Assembly: GCA_945888325.1 (NCBI GenBank) | Contig: CAMDAC010000012.1 | Span: 1-64,000, forward strand | Length of the DNA: 64,000 nucleotides | Reading direction: 5' to 3' | Source of the DNA: Candidatus Sulfopaludibacter sp. SbA3 | Lineage (GTDB): Bacteria; Pseudomonadota; Alphaproteobacteria; Caulobacterales; Hyphomonadaceae | Part shown: one piece after another, positions 51,752 through 61,068 of the stretch | How the letters are laid out: each line of letters begins with the position of its first letter | How positions within the stretch are numbered: position 1 is the stretch's first letter | Translations under genes and position numbers: made by a program | Notes under the pieces: model-generated | The model's database searches: none | Told to the model about the DNA's origin: nothing | What the model saw: the letters and a program-made list of their open reading frames with translations, nothing else

Positions 51752-53170
51752 CTAGAGGTTCTTGACGATGTCCTCGACCATCTTCTTGGCGTCCGCGAGC
51801 AGCATCATCGTGTTGTCGTGGAAGAAGAGTTCGTTCTCGATACCGGCATAGCCCGAGCCCATCGAGCGCTTGATGAAGAGCACGGTGCGGGCGTTTTCGA
51901 CGTCGAGGATGGGCATGCCGTAGATCGGCGAGGTCTTGTCGGTTTTGGCGGCGGGGTTCGTCACGTCGTTGGCGCCGATGACGAAGGCGACGTCCGAGGC
52001 GGAGAATTCGGAGTTGATGTCTTCGAGTTCGAACACTTCGTCATAGGGCACCTGGGCCTCGGCGAGGAGGACGTTCATGTGGCCCGGCATCCGGCCCGCG
52101 ACGGGGTGGATGGCGTATTTCACTTCGACGCCTTCGGCCTTCAGCTTCTCGGCCATCTCCTTCAGCGCGTGCTGAGCCTGGGCGACGGCCATGCCGTAGC
52201 CGGGGACGATGATGACCTTTGAGGCGTTCTTCATGATGAAGGCGGCGTCTTCGGCGGAACCCTTCTTGTACGGACGATCGACCTTCGCGCCGCCGGCGGC
52301 AGCAGCTGCATCCTCGCCGCCGAAGCCGCCGAGGATGACCGAGATGAAGGAGCGGTTCATGCCTTTGCACATGATGTACGAAAGGATCGCGCCGGAGGAG
52401 CCGACGAGGGCGCCGGTGATGATCAGCGCGAAGTTGCCGAGCGTGAAGCCGAGGGCGGCGGCCGCCCAGCCGGAATAGGAGTTCAGCATCGAGACGACGA
52501 CCGGCATGTCGGCGCCGCCGATGGGGATGATGAGCGTGATGCCGAGGATCAGCGCGAGGACGGTGAGGCCCCAGAAGGCCCACTGTGCCTGGCCGCCGCT
52601 CATGATGAGCACGACGGTGAGGGCGATGATGCCGCCGGCGAGGGCGAGGTTCAGGAGGTGGCGGGCGGGCAGCAGGATCGGCGCGCCGCTCATGTTGCCG
52701 TTGAGCTTGGCGAAGGCGATGATCGAGCCGGTGAAGGTCAGCGCGCCGATGGCGGAGCCGAGGCCGAGTTCGATCAGCGAGGCGGTCTTGACGCCGGTGA
52801 GGCCCATGATGCCGAAGCTGTCGGGCGCATAGAGCGCGGCGGCGGCGACGAGCACGGCGGCGAGGCCGACGAGGGAGTGGAAGGCCGCGACAAGCTGCGG
52901 CATGTCGGTCATGGCGATGCGGCGGGCAGTGACCGCGCCGATGGTGCCGCCGACGGCGACGGCGCCGATCATCAGGGCCCAGGTGGTGGGGTCAAGCTTG
53001 TCCCAGAGCAGCACGATGGTGGTGGCCACCGCGATGGCCATGCCGATCATGCCGTTGCGGTTGCCCTTCTGGCTGGTCGCCGGGCTCGAGAGGCCGCGCA
53101 GCGCGAGGATGAACAGCACGCCCGCGACGAGATAGAGCAGCGGCGCCCAGGTGGAGTTGAAGGATTCCAT
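51752..53170 (-). CDS. pntB: NAD(P) transhydrogenase subunit beta
   Basis: A 472-residue membrane subunit with about nine helices (LYLVAGVLFILALRGLSSP onwards) and a C-terminal NADP(H)-binding domain (KVIIVPGYGMAVAQAQHAL, YAIHPVAGRMPGHMNVLLAE, FVIGANDVTNPAA, VLFIKRSMGSGYAGIEN). With PntA1 and PntA2 it couples proton entry to NADPH formation. It starts one base before the preceding SnoaL-like gene ends, so the two are coupled. Confidence 0.96.
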   Translation of the reverse strand: MESFNSTWAPLLYLVAGVLFILALRGLSSPATSQKGNRNGMIGMAIAVATTIVLLWDKLDPTTWALMIGAVAVGGTIGAVTARRIAMTDMPQLVAAFHSLVGLAAVLVAAAALYAPDSFGIMGLTGVKTASLIELGLGSAIGALTFTGSIIAFAKLNGNMSGAPILLPARHLLNLALAGGIIALTVVLIMSGGQAQWAFWGLTVLALILGITLIIPIGGADMPVVVSMLNSYSGWAAAALGFTLGNFALIITGALVGSSGAILSYIMCKGMNRSFISVILGGFGGEDAAAAAGGAKVDRPYKKGSAEDAAFIMKNASKVIIVPGYGMAVAQAQHALKEMAEKLKAEGVEVKYAIHPVAGRMPGHMNVLLAEAQVPYDEVFELEDINSEFSASDVAFVIGANDVTNPAAKTDKTSPIYGMPILDVENARTVLFIKRSMGSGYAGIENELFFHDNTMMLLADAKKMVEDIVKNL

Positions 53171-53598
53171 CAGTTCTTAGCTCCTAAGGGTGTGCCGCGG
53201 GCAGCCCAAGCGGCGACTTCGCCATCGGCGATGGCGAAGCAGGCTTTCCAGGCGCCGGTCTTGTTGCGGCGAAGTGTGTAGGTTGTCGGCCAGGCGACGA
53301 TGCGTTGGCCCGAGGCGTCTGCGAGTTCGTAATCAACCTCAACGATGGCGACGCCGTCATGCGGCTCCGCCACCTGCCGGACCGTGCCGGACGCCTTGGC
53401 AACGCCTTGGCGGACGTAGAAGCCGTCGAGCGAGCTGACGTTCTTGTGGAAGCTGTCGCGGTCCGAAAAGGCCAACGAGGCGGCGCGCTGGGTGATGAGG
53501 CAGGGATAAGTCCAGGCATCGACAATCGCGTCCATGTCGCGGGCCGAGAAGGCAGCGGCATAGGCGTCGAAAAAAGATTGGGCCTGGGCGAGCGTCAC
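53170..53598 (-). CDS. SnoaL/DUF4440-like small protein inside the pnt operon
   Basis: A 142-residue protein with an NTF2-like pattern: LAQAQSFFDAYAAAFSARDM, DAIVDAWTYPCLIT, VRQVAEPHDGVAIVEVDYEL, WPTTYTLRRNKTGAWKACFA and a short tail. No catalytic residues recognised. It lies between the second alpha-subunit gene and pntB, 3 nt after the former and overlapping the latter by one base, so it must be cotranscribed with the transhydrogenase. Function unknown. Confidence 0.72.
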   Translation of the reverse strand: MTLAQAQSFFDAYAAAFSARDMDAIVDAWTYPCLITQRAASLAFSDRDSFHKNVSSLDGFYVRQGVAKASGTVRQVAEPHDGVAIVEVDYELADASGQRIVAWPTTYTLRRNKTGAWKACFAIADGEVAAWAARGTPLGAKN

Positions 53599-53601
53599 GC
53601 G

Positions 53602-53967
53602 CTACTGACCCTTCTTCTTGTACATGGCCAGCATGCGCTGGGTGACAAGGAAGCCGCCGAAGATGTTGACGCTCGCAAGGGCCACGGCGACGGCGCCGAG
53701 GATCTTGGCGACCCAGCCTTCGGACGTGAGGCCTGCGGCCGCAGCGGCGACAAGGGCGCCGACGACGATCACGGACGAGATAGCGTTGGTGACGGCCATC
53801 AGCGGCGTGTGCAGCGCGGGCGTGACCGACCAGACGACATAGTAGCCGACGAAGCAGGCGAGCGCGAAGATGGCCGCGAGGAAGACGGTGGACTCGATGC
53901 CGCCGGCGTCTGCGTAGGCGGGCAGGGCGAGCGCCGCGAGGGCGAGGACGGAAAGGGCGCGTTTCAT
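53602..53967 (-). CDS. NAD(P) transhydrogenase subunit alpha, part 2
   Basis: A 121-residue membrane subunit: signal-like N-terminus, then three helices with [40 protein letters not shown] and the C-terminal [20 protein letters not shown] with [11 protein letters not shown]. This split alpha-2 chain (PntA2/PntAB) is typical of alphaproteobacteria. It begins one base after the alpha-1 stop. Confidence 0.95.
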   Translation of the reverse strand: MKRALSVLALAALALPAYADAGGIESTVFLAAIFALACFVGYYVVWSVTPALHTPLMAVTNAISSVIVVGALVAAAAAGLTSEGWVAKILGAVAVALASVNIFGGFLVTQRMLAMYKKKGQ

Positions 53968-55095
53968 TTACTTGAGCCTTTCGCTGACGGTGGCGCCATT
54001 GCGGGTGAGCAGCATGGCTTTGACGATCTCATCGTCCGTATCGAGATTGAGCTTGCCGCCCTCGCCGGTGATCAGCGGCAGGAAGGCGAGCAGGTTCTTG
54101 GAATAGAGCGAAGAGGAGTCGGCGGGCAGGCGGGCCGGCAGGTTCGAGAAGCCCGCAACCTTCACGCCGTTGACGTCGACGATTTCGTCCGCCTTCGAGA
54201 GCGGGCAGTTGCCGCCCTGGCTGACGGCCATGTCGACAATGACCGAGCCCGGCTTCATGGAATGAACCATGGCCTCGGTGATCAGCACGGGTGCGGCGCG
54301 GCCGGGGATCAGCGCGGTGGTGATGACGATGTCCTGCTTGGCGATGTGGCTGGCGGTGAGCGCGGCCTGTTTCGCCTGGTATTCCGGCGACATTTCCTTG
54401 GCATAGCCTGCCGAGGTTTCGGCGGCCTTGAACTCTTCATCCTCGACCGCGATGAACTTGGCACCGAGCGAGGCGACCTGTTCCTTGGCGGCGGGGCGCA
54501 CGTCGTTGGCGGTCACGACCGCGCCGAGGCGGCGGGCGGTGGCGATGGCCTGGAGACCGGCGACGCCGGCGCCCATGACGAACACCTTGGCCGGGGCAAC
54601 CGTGCCCGCGGCGGTCATCATCATCGGCATAGCGCGGCCATAGATCTGGGCGCCTTCGATGATGGCGCGGTAGCCGGCGAGGTTCGATTGCGATGAGAGC
54701 GCGTCCATCGACTGGGCACGGGTGATTCGCGGAGTGAACTCCATCGACAGGCCGGCGATCTTGCGGGCGTTGAGCGCCGCGACCTCGTCTGCTGCGTAGG
54801 CGAAGGGCTCCATCAGGGCGATCAGGGCCGAGCCTTCGGGCAGGGCCGCGATCTCTGCAGGCTCCGGCCGGCGGACCTTGAAGACGATATCCGCGCCGGC
54901 TGCTGCAGCGGCGGCGCCGGCAGCGATGGCGGCGCCCGCCTCGGTGAAGGCGCTGTCAGGGAAGCCGGCGACGGTGCCCGCGCCGGATTCGATCGTCACC
55001 GTGTGGCCGAGGCCCACGAGCTTCTTGACGGTCTCCGGGGTTGCCGCAACGCGGGTTTCACCGGCTCTACGTTCTTTGAGCACTGATATCTTCAT
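53968..55095 (-). CDS. pntA: NAD(P) transhydrogenase subunit alpha, part 1
   Basis: A 375-residue soluble NAD(H)-binding subunit related to alanine dehydrogenase. It starts at MKISVLKERRAGETRVAATP (ATG at 55095) and has SMDALSSQSNLAGYRAI, VFVMGAGVAGLQAIATARRLGA (Rossmann fold), DVRPAAKEQVASLG and the C-terminal SVIVDMAVSQGGNCPLS. First gene of the four-gene pnt operon; divergent from an SDR gene with a 59-bp gap that must hold both promoters. Confidence 0.95.
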   Translation of the reverse strand: MKISVLKERRAGETRVAATPETVKKLVGLGHTVTIESGAGTVAGFPDSAFTEAGAAIAAGAAAAAAGADIVFKVRRPEPAEIAALPEGSALIALMEPFAYAADEVAALNARKIAGLSMEFTPRITRAQSMDALSSQSNLAGYRAIIEGAQIYGRAMPMMMTAAGTVAPAKVFVMGAGVAGLQAIATARRLGAVVTANDVRPAAKEQVASLGAKFIAVEDEEFKAAETSAGYAKEMSPEYQAKQAALTASHIAKQDIVITTALIPGRAAPVLITEAMVHSMKPGSVIVDMAVSQGGNCPLSKADEIVDVNGVKVAGFSNLPARLPADSSSLYSKNLLAFLPLITGEGGKLNLDTDDEIVKAMLLTRNGATVSERLK

Positions 55096-55154
55096 GGCGC
55101 CCTGAATTAGGTTAAACCTTGCGCTGTGCAACTGTTATTTTGGAGGTTTGGGGC

Positions 55155-55922
55155 ATGAGCTTGTTTAGTCTGGCTAACAAGACGGCATTGGTAACGGGGG
55201 CCTCGAGCGGTCTCGGCGAGCATTTTGCGCATGTGCTGGCGGGGGCGGGCGCCACGGTGGTGATCGCGGCGCGCCGCAAGGACAGGCTGGAAGCCGTGGC
55301 GGCGGACATCCAGGCCAAGGGCGGCCAGGCCGTGGCGGTCGAGATGGATGTCACCCAGGAGGCGAGTGTCGCCGACGCGTTCGCCTCGATCCAGGCGCAG
55401 CTGGGGCGGCCCTGCGATATCGTGATCAACAATTCGGGCATGTCGCGCGGGGGCTGGTTCCGCGAGCAGAGCGAAGAGGACTGGAACGCGGTGATGGACA
55501 CGAACCTCACCGGCGTCTGGCGCGTCGGCAAGCATGCGACCAATGCGATGATCAATGCCAAGGCGAAGGGATCGATCATCAACATTGCCTCGATCACCGC
55601 GCACCGGACGCAGTTCATGACAACGGCTTATTGCGTTTCGAAAGCGGGGGTGGATCACCTGACCCGGCACATGGCGCTGGAAAATGCGCGCTATGGCATC
55701 CGGGTGAACGCGATCTCGCCGGGCTATTACAAGACCGCGATCAATGACGAATATCTCGATTCCGAAGCGGGCGAGGCGATGCGCAAGCGGATCGCGTTTC
55801 GCCGGTTTGGCGAGTACCGGGAGCTCGACGGGGCGCTGCTGCTGCTGTCGTCCGAAGCGGGGAGCTACATGACCGGCTCGACGATTGTCGTGGATGGCGG
55901 GCATTTGCTATCTTCTTTGTGA
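55155..55922 (+). CDS. Short-chain dehydrogenase/reductase
   Basis: A 255-residue classical SDR. It has VTGASSGLGEHFAHVLAGAG, the NNSG motif, IINIASITAH, the catalytic AYCVSKAG (Tyr-x3-Lys) and the C-terminal YMTGSTIVVDGGHLL. The ATG at 55155 follows TTGGAGGTTTGG. The substrate cannot be inferred; 3-oxoacyl or alcohol substrates are usual for the family. It precedes a GNAT gene by 18 nt, so they may be cotranscribed. Confidence 0.88.
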   Translation: MSLFSLANKTALVTGASSGLGEHFAHVLAGAGATVVIAARRKDRLEAVAADIQAKGGQAVAVEMDVTQEASVADAFASIQAQLGRPCDIVINNSGMSRGGWFREQSEEDWNAVMDTNLTGVWRVGKHATNAMINAKAKGSIINIASITAHRTQFMTTAYCVSKAGVDHLTRHMALENARYGIRVNAISPGYYKTAINDEYLDSEAGEAMRKRIAFRRFGEYRELDGALLLLSSEAGSYMTGSTIVVDGGHLLSSL

Positions 55923-55940
55923 GTTACGGAGAATGGGCCG

Positions 55941-56372
55941 ATGGCAATTGAGATCGTGAAGATTGATGCCTCGAACGCTATGTATCTTGAAAGCATCGCG
56001 CCGGAGGTCTTCGATTATCCGGTAAGGCCGGATTATCTTTCGGCGTTCCTGAGCGATCCCCGGCATGTTCTGATTGTTGCGATCGACGGCGGCTGCGTGG
56101 TGGGCATGGCAACGGCGTTCGAGTATTTCCATCCCGACAAGCCGCCGCAGATGTTCATCAACGAAGTCGGCGTTTCGCCTGGCTGGCAACGCAAAGGTCT
56201 GGGCCGGAAGCTGACGGCTGCCTTGGTGGAGGAAGCGGAACGTCGCGGTTGCCTATACGCCTGGCTCGGAACGGAACCGCAAAACATCGCGGCGCAAAAG
56301 TGCTTTGCCAGTGTTCCAGAGGCCGAAGGACCGAAAACCTTTCTGCTTTACGAGTGGGACATGGAAGACTGA
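55941..56372 (+). CDS. GNAT-family N-acetyltransferase
   Basis: A 143-residue acetyltransferase with the GNAT core: VVGMATAFEYFHPDKPPQMF, the acetyl-CoA-binding VSPGWQRKGLGRKLTAAL and a C-terminal GCLYAWLGTEPQNIAAQKCF. The aminoglycoside N(3)-acetyltransferase-like subgroup is possible from EYFHPD, but no substrate can be assigned. It ends 48 nt before the B12 riboswitch. Confidence 0.85.
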   Translation: MAIEIVKIDASNAMYLESIAPEVFDYPVRPDYLSAFLSDPRHVLIVAIDGGCVVGMATAFEYFHPDKPPQMFINEVGVSPGWQRKGLGRKLTAALVEEAERRGCLYAWLGTEPQNIAAQKCFASVPEAEGPKTFLLYEWDMED

Positions 56373-56420
56373 CGCGGACTTGCCGCCCCGCCAAGGAAGC
56401 ACTAACAGTCAAGAACGCGA

Positions 56421-56577
56421 AAGGTGCCCGGGTCCAAAGCCCGGGTGAAAAGGGAAGCCGGTGGGAATCCGGCGCTATGCCCGTAACTGTCAGCGGGGAG
56501 TTTTGGGGCCACACGCCACTGGGAAACCGGGAAGGCCGCCTCAAGACGCTGATCCGCAGAGCCAGGAGACCTGCCTC
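56421..56577 (+). promoter_or_regulatory. Cobalamin riboswitch
   Basis: Order and sequence of the conserved parts are clear: GGTGCCCGGGT...GCCCGGGTGAAAAGGGAA, GCCGGTGGGAATCCGGC, CCCGTAACTGT, CACTGGGAAACCGGGAAGGC, GACGCTGATCCGCAGAGCC and the B12-box GCCAGGAGACCTGCC near the end. Between it and the btuB start a stem GTTCATG/CATGAAC (56636-56642 with 56651-56657) could be part of the expression platform. It should repress the btuB-btuF-btuC-btuD operon when adenosylcobalamin is plentiful. Confidence 0.95.
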
Positions 56578-56703
56578 TCGCCGTCGTGAGCTCGCCGCCC
56601 GGGACCAGGCGTAGGGCTGCGGAGGCACGCCTTCCGTTCATGCGACATGTCATGAACCCGCCGCAGGGATGCACTCCCTCCGGCATTTGAAGGAGCTGTG
56701 GAC

Positions 56704-58554
56704 ATGATCCTCAGACTGACTTTGCTTGGCGCCTCGGCGCTGGCTTTCACTTTTTCCGTGGCGTCGGCCGATGAGGCGCGCCTGCTTGATCCGGTCGAGG
56801 TGACGGGGCTGCGCCCGGTCGAGGCCGATCAGGCGACCGTTTCCGTCTCGGTACTGACGGCTGACGAACTTGCCGTGCGCGCCTCGCCCAATCCGGCGGA
56901 TCAGCTGCGCGGCGTGCCGGGAGCGGCGGTGTCGCGCTCGGGCAGCCTTGGCGGGCTGACGCAGGTGCGCTTCCGCGGGGCGGAGGCGAACCATACGCTG
57001 GTGCTGTTCGAGGGGATCGAGATTTCCGATCCGGTGAATGGCGACACCGATTTCGGGCTGCTGACAGCGCTGCCCGTGGGCCGCATTGAAGTGCTGCGCG
57101 GGGCGTCGTCGTCGGTGCATGGATCGGATGCGATCGGCGGCGTGGTGTCGATTGACGCCGCGCGGGCGGCCGGCTTGTCCGGCTTTGCGGAGGGCGGCAG
57201 TTTCGGCACTGCGCAAGGCGCGCTGGGCTGGAGCGGCGATGCCTTTGGCGGCGTGATCTCGGGACTGACGACTGACGGCGTGGACGCGGCCGGAACGGGC
57301 GGCGAGAAGGATGGATCTGAAGCTCTGTCCGGTCTGCTGAAGGGGAGATTTGATCTGGGGGCGGACTGGTCGCTCTCGCTGGTCGGACTCGCGCGCAAGG
57401 CGGATTCGGATTTTGATACGGATACGGACTTTGACGGGCTGCTGAATGATGTGGACCGTCGCACGGAGGCGGAGCAGCGCCTCGTCGGCGCGGCGCTGGC
57501 CGGCACGCTTGGGCCGCTCGACCATGTGGTGCGGGCAAGCTTCAACGAGGTGGACCGGGACAATTTCGCCGATGGCGCCATCACGGATGTGGCGAAGGGG
57601 CAGCGCGCCAAGGTGAGCTGGTCGCCGAGCTATGCGGCGGGTGCGCATACGGTGACCGGGCACGTGGATTTCGAGCGCGAGACGTATGAGCGCTCGGATG
57701 TGCAATTCGGCGGGGCGACGGATGCGGACGAGGCGTTCGAGTCCGTGTCGTTTGCCGGCGAGTACCGGCTGGCTGCCGGGGCGTTTGATCTGGCGGCCTC
57801 GGTGCGCCATGACGACAACAAGAGCCGGTTCGATGATGCGACGACGTGGCGGATCGGCGCGGGCTATGCGCTGGGCAGCGTGGGCGGGCGCGTGCGGGCT
57901 TCGGTCGGCACGGGGATAAAGAATCCGACGTTCACGGAGCTTTATGGCTTTTTCACGGGCAGCTTCATCGGCAACCCCGACCTCAAGCCGGAGGAGTCGC
58001 AGGGCTGGGAGATCGGCTGGGAACAGGCCATCGGCGGCTTCAGCTATTCGGCGACGTATTTCGATGCGAACCTGGAGAATGAAATCTATACGGCGTTCAA
58101 TCCGGACTTCACCTCGACGGCGCTGAACCGCGCGGGCGAGAGCGAGCGGAGCGGCGTTGAGCTGGCCGGGCGCTGGCAGGCGCTGGCGAACCTCTCGTTT
58201 GCGGGTCAGGCGACGCTCTTCGACTCGCAGGATGATACGGGGGCGGACGAGATCCGGGTGCCGGAGATGACGGCGTCGGTATCGGCGGACTGGCAGGTGC
58301 AGCCAGACGGGCTTCGGATCGGTCTTGCGCTGGACCATGTGGGCGAGCAGGGGGACTTCGATTTCGGGCCCTTCCCGTCACGTCTGGTGGCGCTGGAGGC
58401 CTATACGCTGGCGTCGCTGACGGCGGAATATCCGCTGACGCAACGTCTCGCGGTCACGCTGCGCGGGGAGAACCTGCTGGACGAGACGGCCACCGATGTG
58501 TTCGGCTATAACGGGCCAGGCGCCGGCGTGTTTGTGGGGCTGAAGCTGAGATGA
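56704..58554 (+). CDS. btuB: TonB-dependent cobalamin receptor
   Basis: A 616-residue outer-membrane receptor. Signal peptide ends near VASADE; TonB-box-like LLDPVEVTGLRP, plug domain NPADQLRGVPGAAVSRSG and FRGAEANHTLVLFEGIEIS, then a 22-strand-type barrel ending in GVFVGLKLR. Length and plug sequence fit BtuB, and the upstream B12 riboswitch and downstream B12 ABC importer support cobalamin as cargo. I start at the ATG at 56704, eight bases after AAGGAG; a GTG two codons earlier is possible. The stop overlaps the next start. Confidence 0.93.
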   Translation: MILRLTLLGASALAFTFSVASADEARLLDPVEVTGLRPVEADQATVSVSVLTADELAVRASPNPADQLRGVPGAAVSRSGSLGGLTQVRFRGAEANHTLVLFEGIEISDPVNGDTDFGLLTALPVGRIEVLRGASSSVHGSDAIGGVVSIDAARAAGLSGFAEGGSFGTAQGALGWSGDAFGGVISGLTTDGVDAAGTGGEKDGSEALSGLLKGRFDLGADWSLSLVGLARKADSDFDTDTDFDGLLNDVDRRTEAEQRLVGAALAGTLGPLDHVVRASFNEVDRDNFADGAITDVAKGQRAKVSWSPSYAAGAHTVTGHVDFERETYERSDVQFGGATDADEAFESVSFAGEYRLAAGAFDLAASVRHDDNKSRFDDATTWRIGAGYALGSVGGRVRASVGTGIKNPTFTELYGFFTGSFIGNPDLKPEESQGWEIGWEQAIGGFSYSATYFDANLENEIYTAFNPDFTSTALNRAGESERSGVELAGRWQALANLSFAGQATLFDSQDDTGADEIRVPEMTASVSADWQVQPDGLRIGLALDHVGEQGDFDFGPFPSRLVALEAYTLASLTAEYPLTQRLAVTLRGENLLDETATDVFGYNGPGAGVFVGLKLR

Positions 58555-59339
58555 AGCCGGGGCTTGCCGCCTTTTTCCTGGTGGTGCTGGCCGGTTTCGC
58601 GCAGGCGGAGCCGGCCCGCCCGACGCTCGTGTCGCTCGATTACTGTGCGGATCAGTTCGTGTTGGCGCTCGCCGACCGCGAGCAGATCCTCGCCGTGTCG
58701 AAGGATGCCGAGCGCCGCTTCAGCCATCTGCGGGAGAAGGCGGCGGGCATCCCCAAGGTGCGCGCGGCGGCGGAGGATGTGATTGCGCTGCAGCCGGATG
58801 TCGTCGTGCGCAGTTTTGGCGGGGATGCGCGGGCGCTGGAATTCTATGAGCGGTTCGGCATCCGCACGGTGCAGCTCGGCTATGCGGAAGATGTTCAGGG
58901 TACGGCGGATGTGCTGCGAGCCGTGGCGGCCGAGATCGGGCAAGGCGCGCGGGCCGAGGCGCTGATTGCGGCGATGCCGGGCGCGGCGCCGGACAAAGGG
59001 CGGGCGGCGCTGTATGTGACGCCCGGAGGCGTGAGCGCGGGCCAGGGCACGATGATCGGCTCGATCATGGCGCAGGCGGGCCTCTCCAATGCGAACACGG
59101 GAGAGGGTTGGACAGACTTGCCGCTGGAGCGGCTGGTGCAGGCGCCGCCGGCGCTGATGCTGACGGCGTTCTTCGGGTTTGATGATGACGCGACGGATCG
59201 CTGGTCGGTGTCGCGGCATCCGGTGATGCGGCGGTTGATGGCCGATGCGCAGGTGGTCGCGATGGACGAGTCGCGTATCTCTTGCCCGGCCTGGCTGGTG
59301 GCGGACGAGGCGCAGGCGATTGCGCAGGCGCTGAAATGA
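58551..59339 (+). CDS. btuF: Periplasmic cobalamin-binding protein (BtuF-like)
   Basis: A 262-residue class-III binding protein. It has the signal peptide ending FAQAEP, then SLDYCADQFVLALADREQIL, ALQPDVVVRSFGGD, a long linking helix (AEIGQGARAEALIAAM) and a C-terminal lobe ending near SRISCPAWLVADEAQAI. Overlaps btuB by 4 bp and the permease gene by 4 bp. It delivers corrinoid to BtuCD; the family also includes siderophore binders, but the riboswitch favours B12. Confidence 0.88.
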   Translation: MKPGLAAFFLVVLAGFAQAEPARPTLVSLDYCADQFVLALADREQILAVSKDAERRFSHLREKAAGIPKVRAAAEDVIALQPDVVVRSFGGDARALEFYERFGIRTVQLGYAEDVQGTADVLRAVAAEIGQGARAEALIAAMPGAAPDKGRAALYVTPGGVSAGQGTMIGSIMAQAGLSNANTGEGWTDLPLERLVQAPPALMLTAFFGFDDDATDRWSVSRHPVMRRLMADAQVVAMDESRISCPAWLVADEAQAIAQALK

Positions 59340-60319
59340 GCCGGCTGACGTTGATCCTTGGGCTGATCTCTGCGGCGCTGCTGGCGGTGTCGGCGCTCGT
59401 GGGTACCGCGCCTGTGTCGCTGGGTGACAGTCTGGCTGCGTTGGCCGGGCAGGGCGATGCGGCGACGCGGACGATCCTCTGGGAAATCCGGTTACCGCGG
59501 GCAGCGGCAGCGTTTGCGGTCGGCGCGGCGCTGGGGCTGGCGGGGGCGGGATTGCAAGGGCTGCTGCAGAACCCGCTGGCGGAACCGGGCGTGCTCGGCG
59601 TTTCGGCGTTCTCGGCGCTGGGGGCGGTGATCGCGATCTTCTTTGGCCTTGCGGCGGTGAGCAGTTTTGCAGTGCCTGTTGCGGCCATCTTGGGCGCGGG
59701 CGTCGCGACGGTGTTGCTGGCCACTGCGGCGATGCGAGGCGCCGGGAGCGTGACGCTTTTGCTGATCGGCATTGGCCTTTCCAGCTTTGCCGGGGCGCTG
59801 ATGTCGCTGGCGCTGAACATGGCGCCGAACCCTTACAGCCTGTCGGACCTCGTGAACTGGATGATGGGATCGGTGGCGAACCGTTCGTGGGCGGATATTG
59901 TACTCGCGGCGCCGGCGCTGGCGATTGGGGCGGCGCTGGTGCTGATGGCGGGGCCGGGCCTGCGCGCGCTGAGCCTGGGCGACGAGGCGGCGGTGAGCCT
60001 TGGGGCGGACCCAAAGCGGACCCGCCTGCTGGTGATCGGCGGCTCGTCTCTGCTCGCAGGCGCGAGCGTGGCGACGGCGGGAACCATCGGGTTCGTCGGT
60101 ATCGTGGCGCCGCATGTGATGCGGCCCTTCGTGGGACATGATCCCCAGCGCCTGCTGGTACCTTCGGCGCTGTTTGCGGGAATCGTGCTGCTGGTGGCGG
60201 ATATCGCGATCCGGGTGCTGCCGTTCCAGCAGGAACTGAAGCTGGGCGTGGCAGCGGCGCTGGTGGGCGGGCCGGTGTTCATCTGGATTGCGGCGCGGAT
60301 GGGTAGGTCGTTTTCATGA
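59336..60319 (+). CDS. btuC: Cobalamin ABC permease (FecCD family)
   Basis: A 327-residue inner-membrane permease with about ten helices and FecCD landmarks: EIRLPRAAAAFAVGAALGLA, GLLQNPLAEPGVLGVS, VNWMMGSVANRSW, GDEAAVSLGADPKRTR and FVGIVAPHVMRPFVGHDPQR (coupling region). The ATG at 59336 overlaps btuF by 4 bp. With the ATPase that follows it forms the inner-membrane vitamin B12 importer. Confidence 0.93.
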   Translation: MSRLTLILGLISAALLAVSALVGTAPVSLGDSLAALAGQGDAATRTILWEIRLPRAAAAFAVGAALGLAGAGLQGLLQNPLAEPGVLGVSAFSALGAVIAIFFGLAAVSSFAVPVAAILGAGVATVLLATAAMRGAGSVTLLLIGIGLSSFAGALMSLALNMAPNPYSLSDLVNWMMGSVANRSWADIVLAAPALAIGAALVLMAGPGLRALSLGDEAAVSLGADPKRTRLLVIGGSSLLAGASVATAGTIGFVGIVAPHVMRPFVGHDPQRLLVPSALFAGIVLLVADIAIRVLPFQQELKLGVAAALVGGPVFIWIAARMGRSFS

Positions 60320-61068
60320 TCTCCGCGAACGGACTGTCGGTATCTCTCGGTGGGCGGCGTGTTGTGGAAGATGTTTCCTTCGCGCTGGGCGCAGGCGAGT
60401 TTGCGGCGCTGACCGGGCCGAACGGCGCGGGCAAGAGTACGGCGCTGAAGGCGCTGGCCGGGGTAGCGGCGGTGGAAGCCGGTGGCATCGAGATCGGCGG
60501 CGCACCGGCGGCCTCGCTGAACGCGCTGGCGCGGGCCCGGCGCGTGGCCTGGCTCCCTCAGACGCGGCCGGTGGCGTGGAACCTGCGGGTGGAGGATGTT
60601 GTCTCGCTCGGTCGGTTTGCCGAGGCGCCGGCGGCCTATGACCGGATGGGCGCCGAAGGCCGCGCCGCGGTGGACGCCGCGCTGGCGAAGGCGGACGCGG
60701 CGCATCTGGCGGGCCGGACGTTCCAGGCGCTGTCCGGCGGCGAGCAGGCGCGGGTGCACCTCGCGCGGCTGCTGGCGAGCCCGGCGCCGTGCCTGTTGCT
60801 GGACGAGCCCTGCGCCGCACTGGATATCGCGCATCAACTGTCCCTAATGGAAACGCTGGCGGCGGAGGCGGCGGCGGGGCGGACGGTTCTGGTGGTGCTG
60901 CATGACCTCGAACTGGCGGCGCGCTATTGCCGGCGGGTGATGGTGATGGAGGCGGGGCGGCTGGTGGCAGACGGGGCGCCGGGCGAGGCGCTGTCTAGCG
61001 AGGTGCTGGGGCGTGTGTTCCGGGTGCGGCGAGGCGCCGATGGCGCACTTTTTCGCGGGCCGCGTTAG
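60316..61068 (+). CDS. btuD: Cobalamin ABC transporter ATPase
   Basis: A 250-residue ABC ATPase with Walker A GPNGAGKSTALKALAG, Q-loop VAWLPQTRPVAWNLR, signature LSGGEQARVHLARLLAS, Walker B LLLDEPCAALD and the H-loop LVVLHDLELAARYC. It overlaps the permease stop by 4 bp and closes the btuB-F-C-D unit. Confidence 0.94.
   Translation: MISANGLSVSLGGRRVVEDVSFALGAGEFAALTGPNGAGKSTALKALAGVAAVEAGGIEIGGAPAASLNALARARRVAWLPQTRPVAWNLRVEDVVSLGRFAEAPAAYDRMGAEGRAAVDAALAKADAAHLAGRTFQALSGGEQARVHLARLLASPAPCLLLDEPCAALDIAHQLSLMETLAAEAAAGRTVLVVLHDLELAARYCRRVMVMEAGRLVADGAPGEALSSEVLGRVFRVRRGADGALFRGPR

Noticed and set aside
56650-58338. Long open frame opposite btuB
   Set aside because: It covers the receptor gene in antisense and crosses the riboswitch-leader region; composition is Arg/His-rich without motifs.
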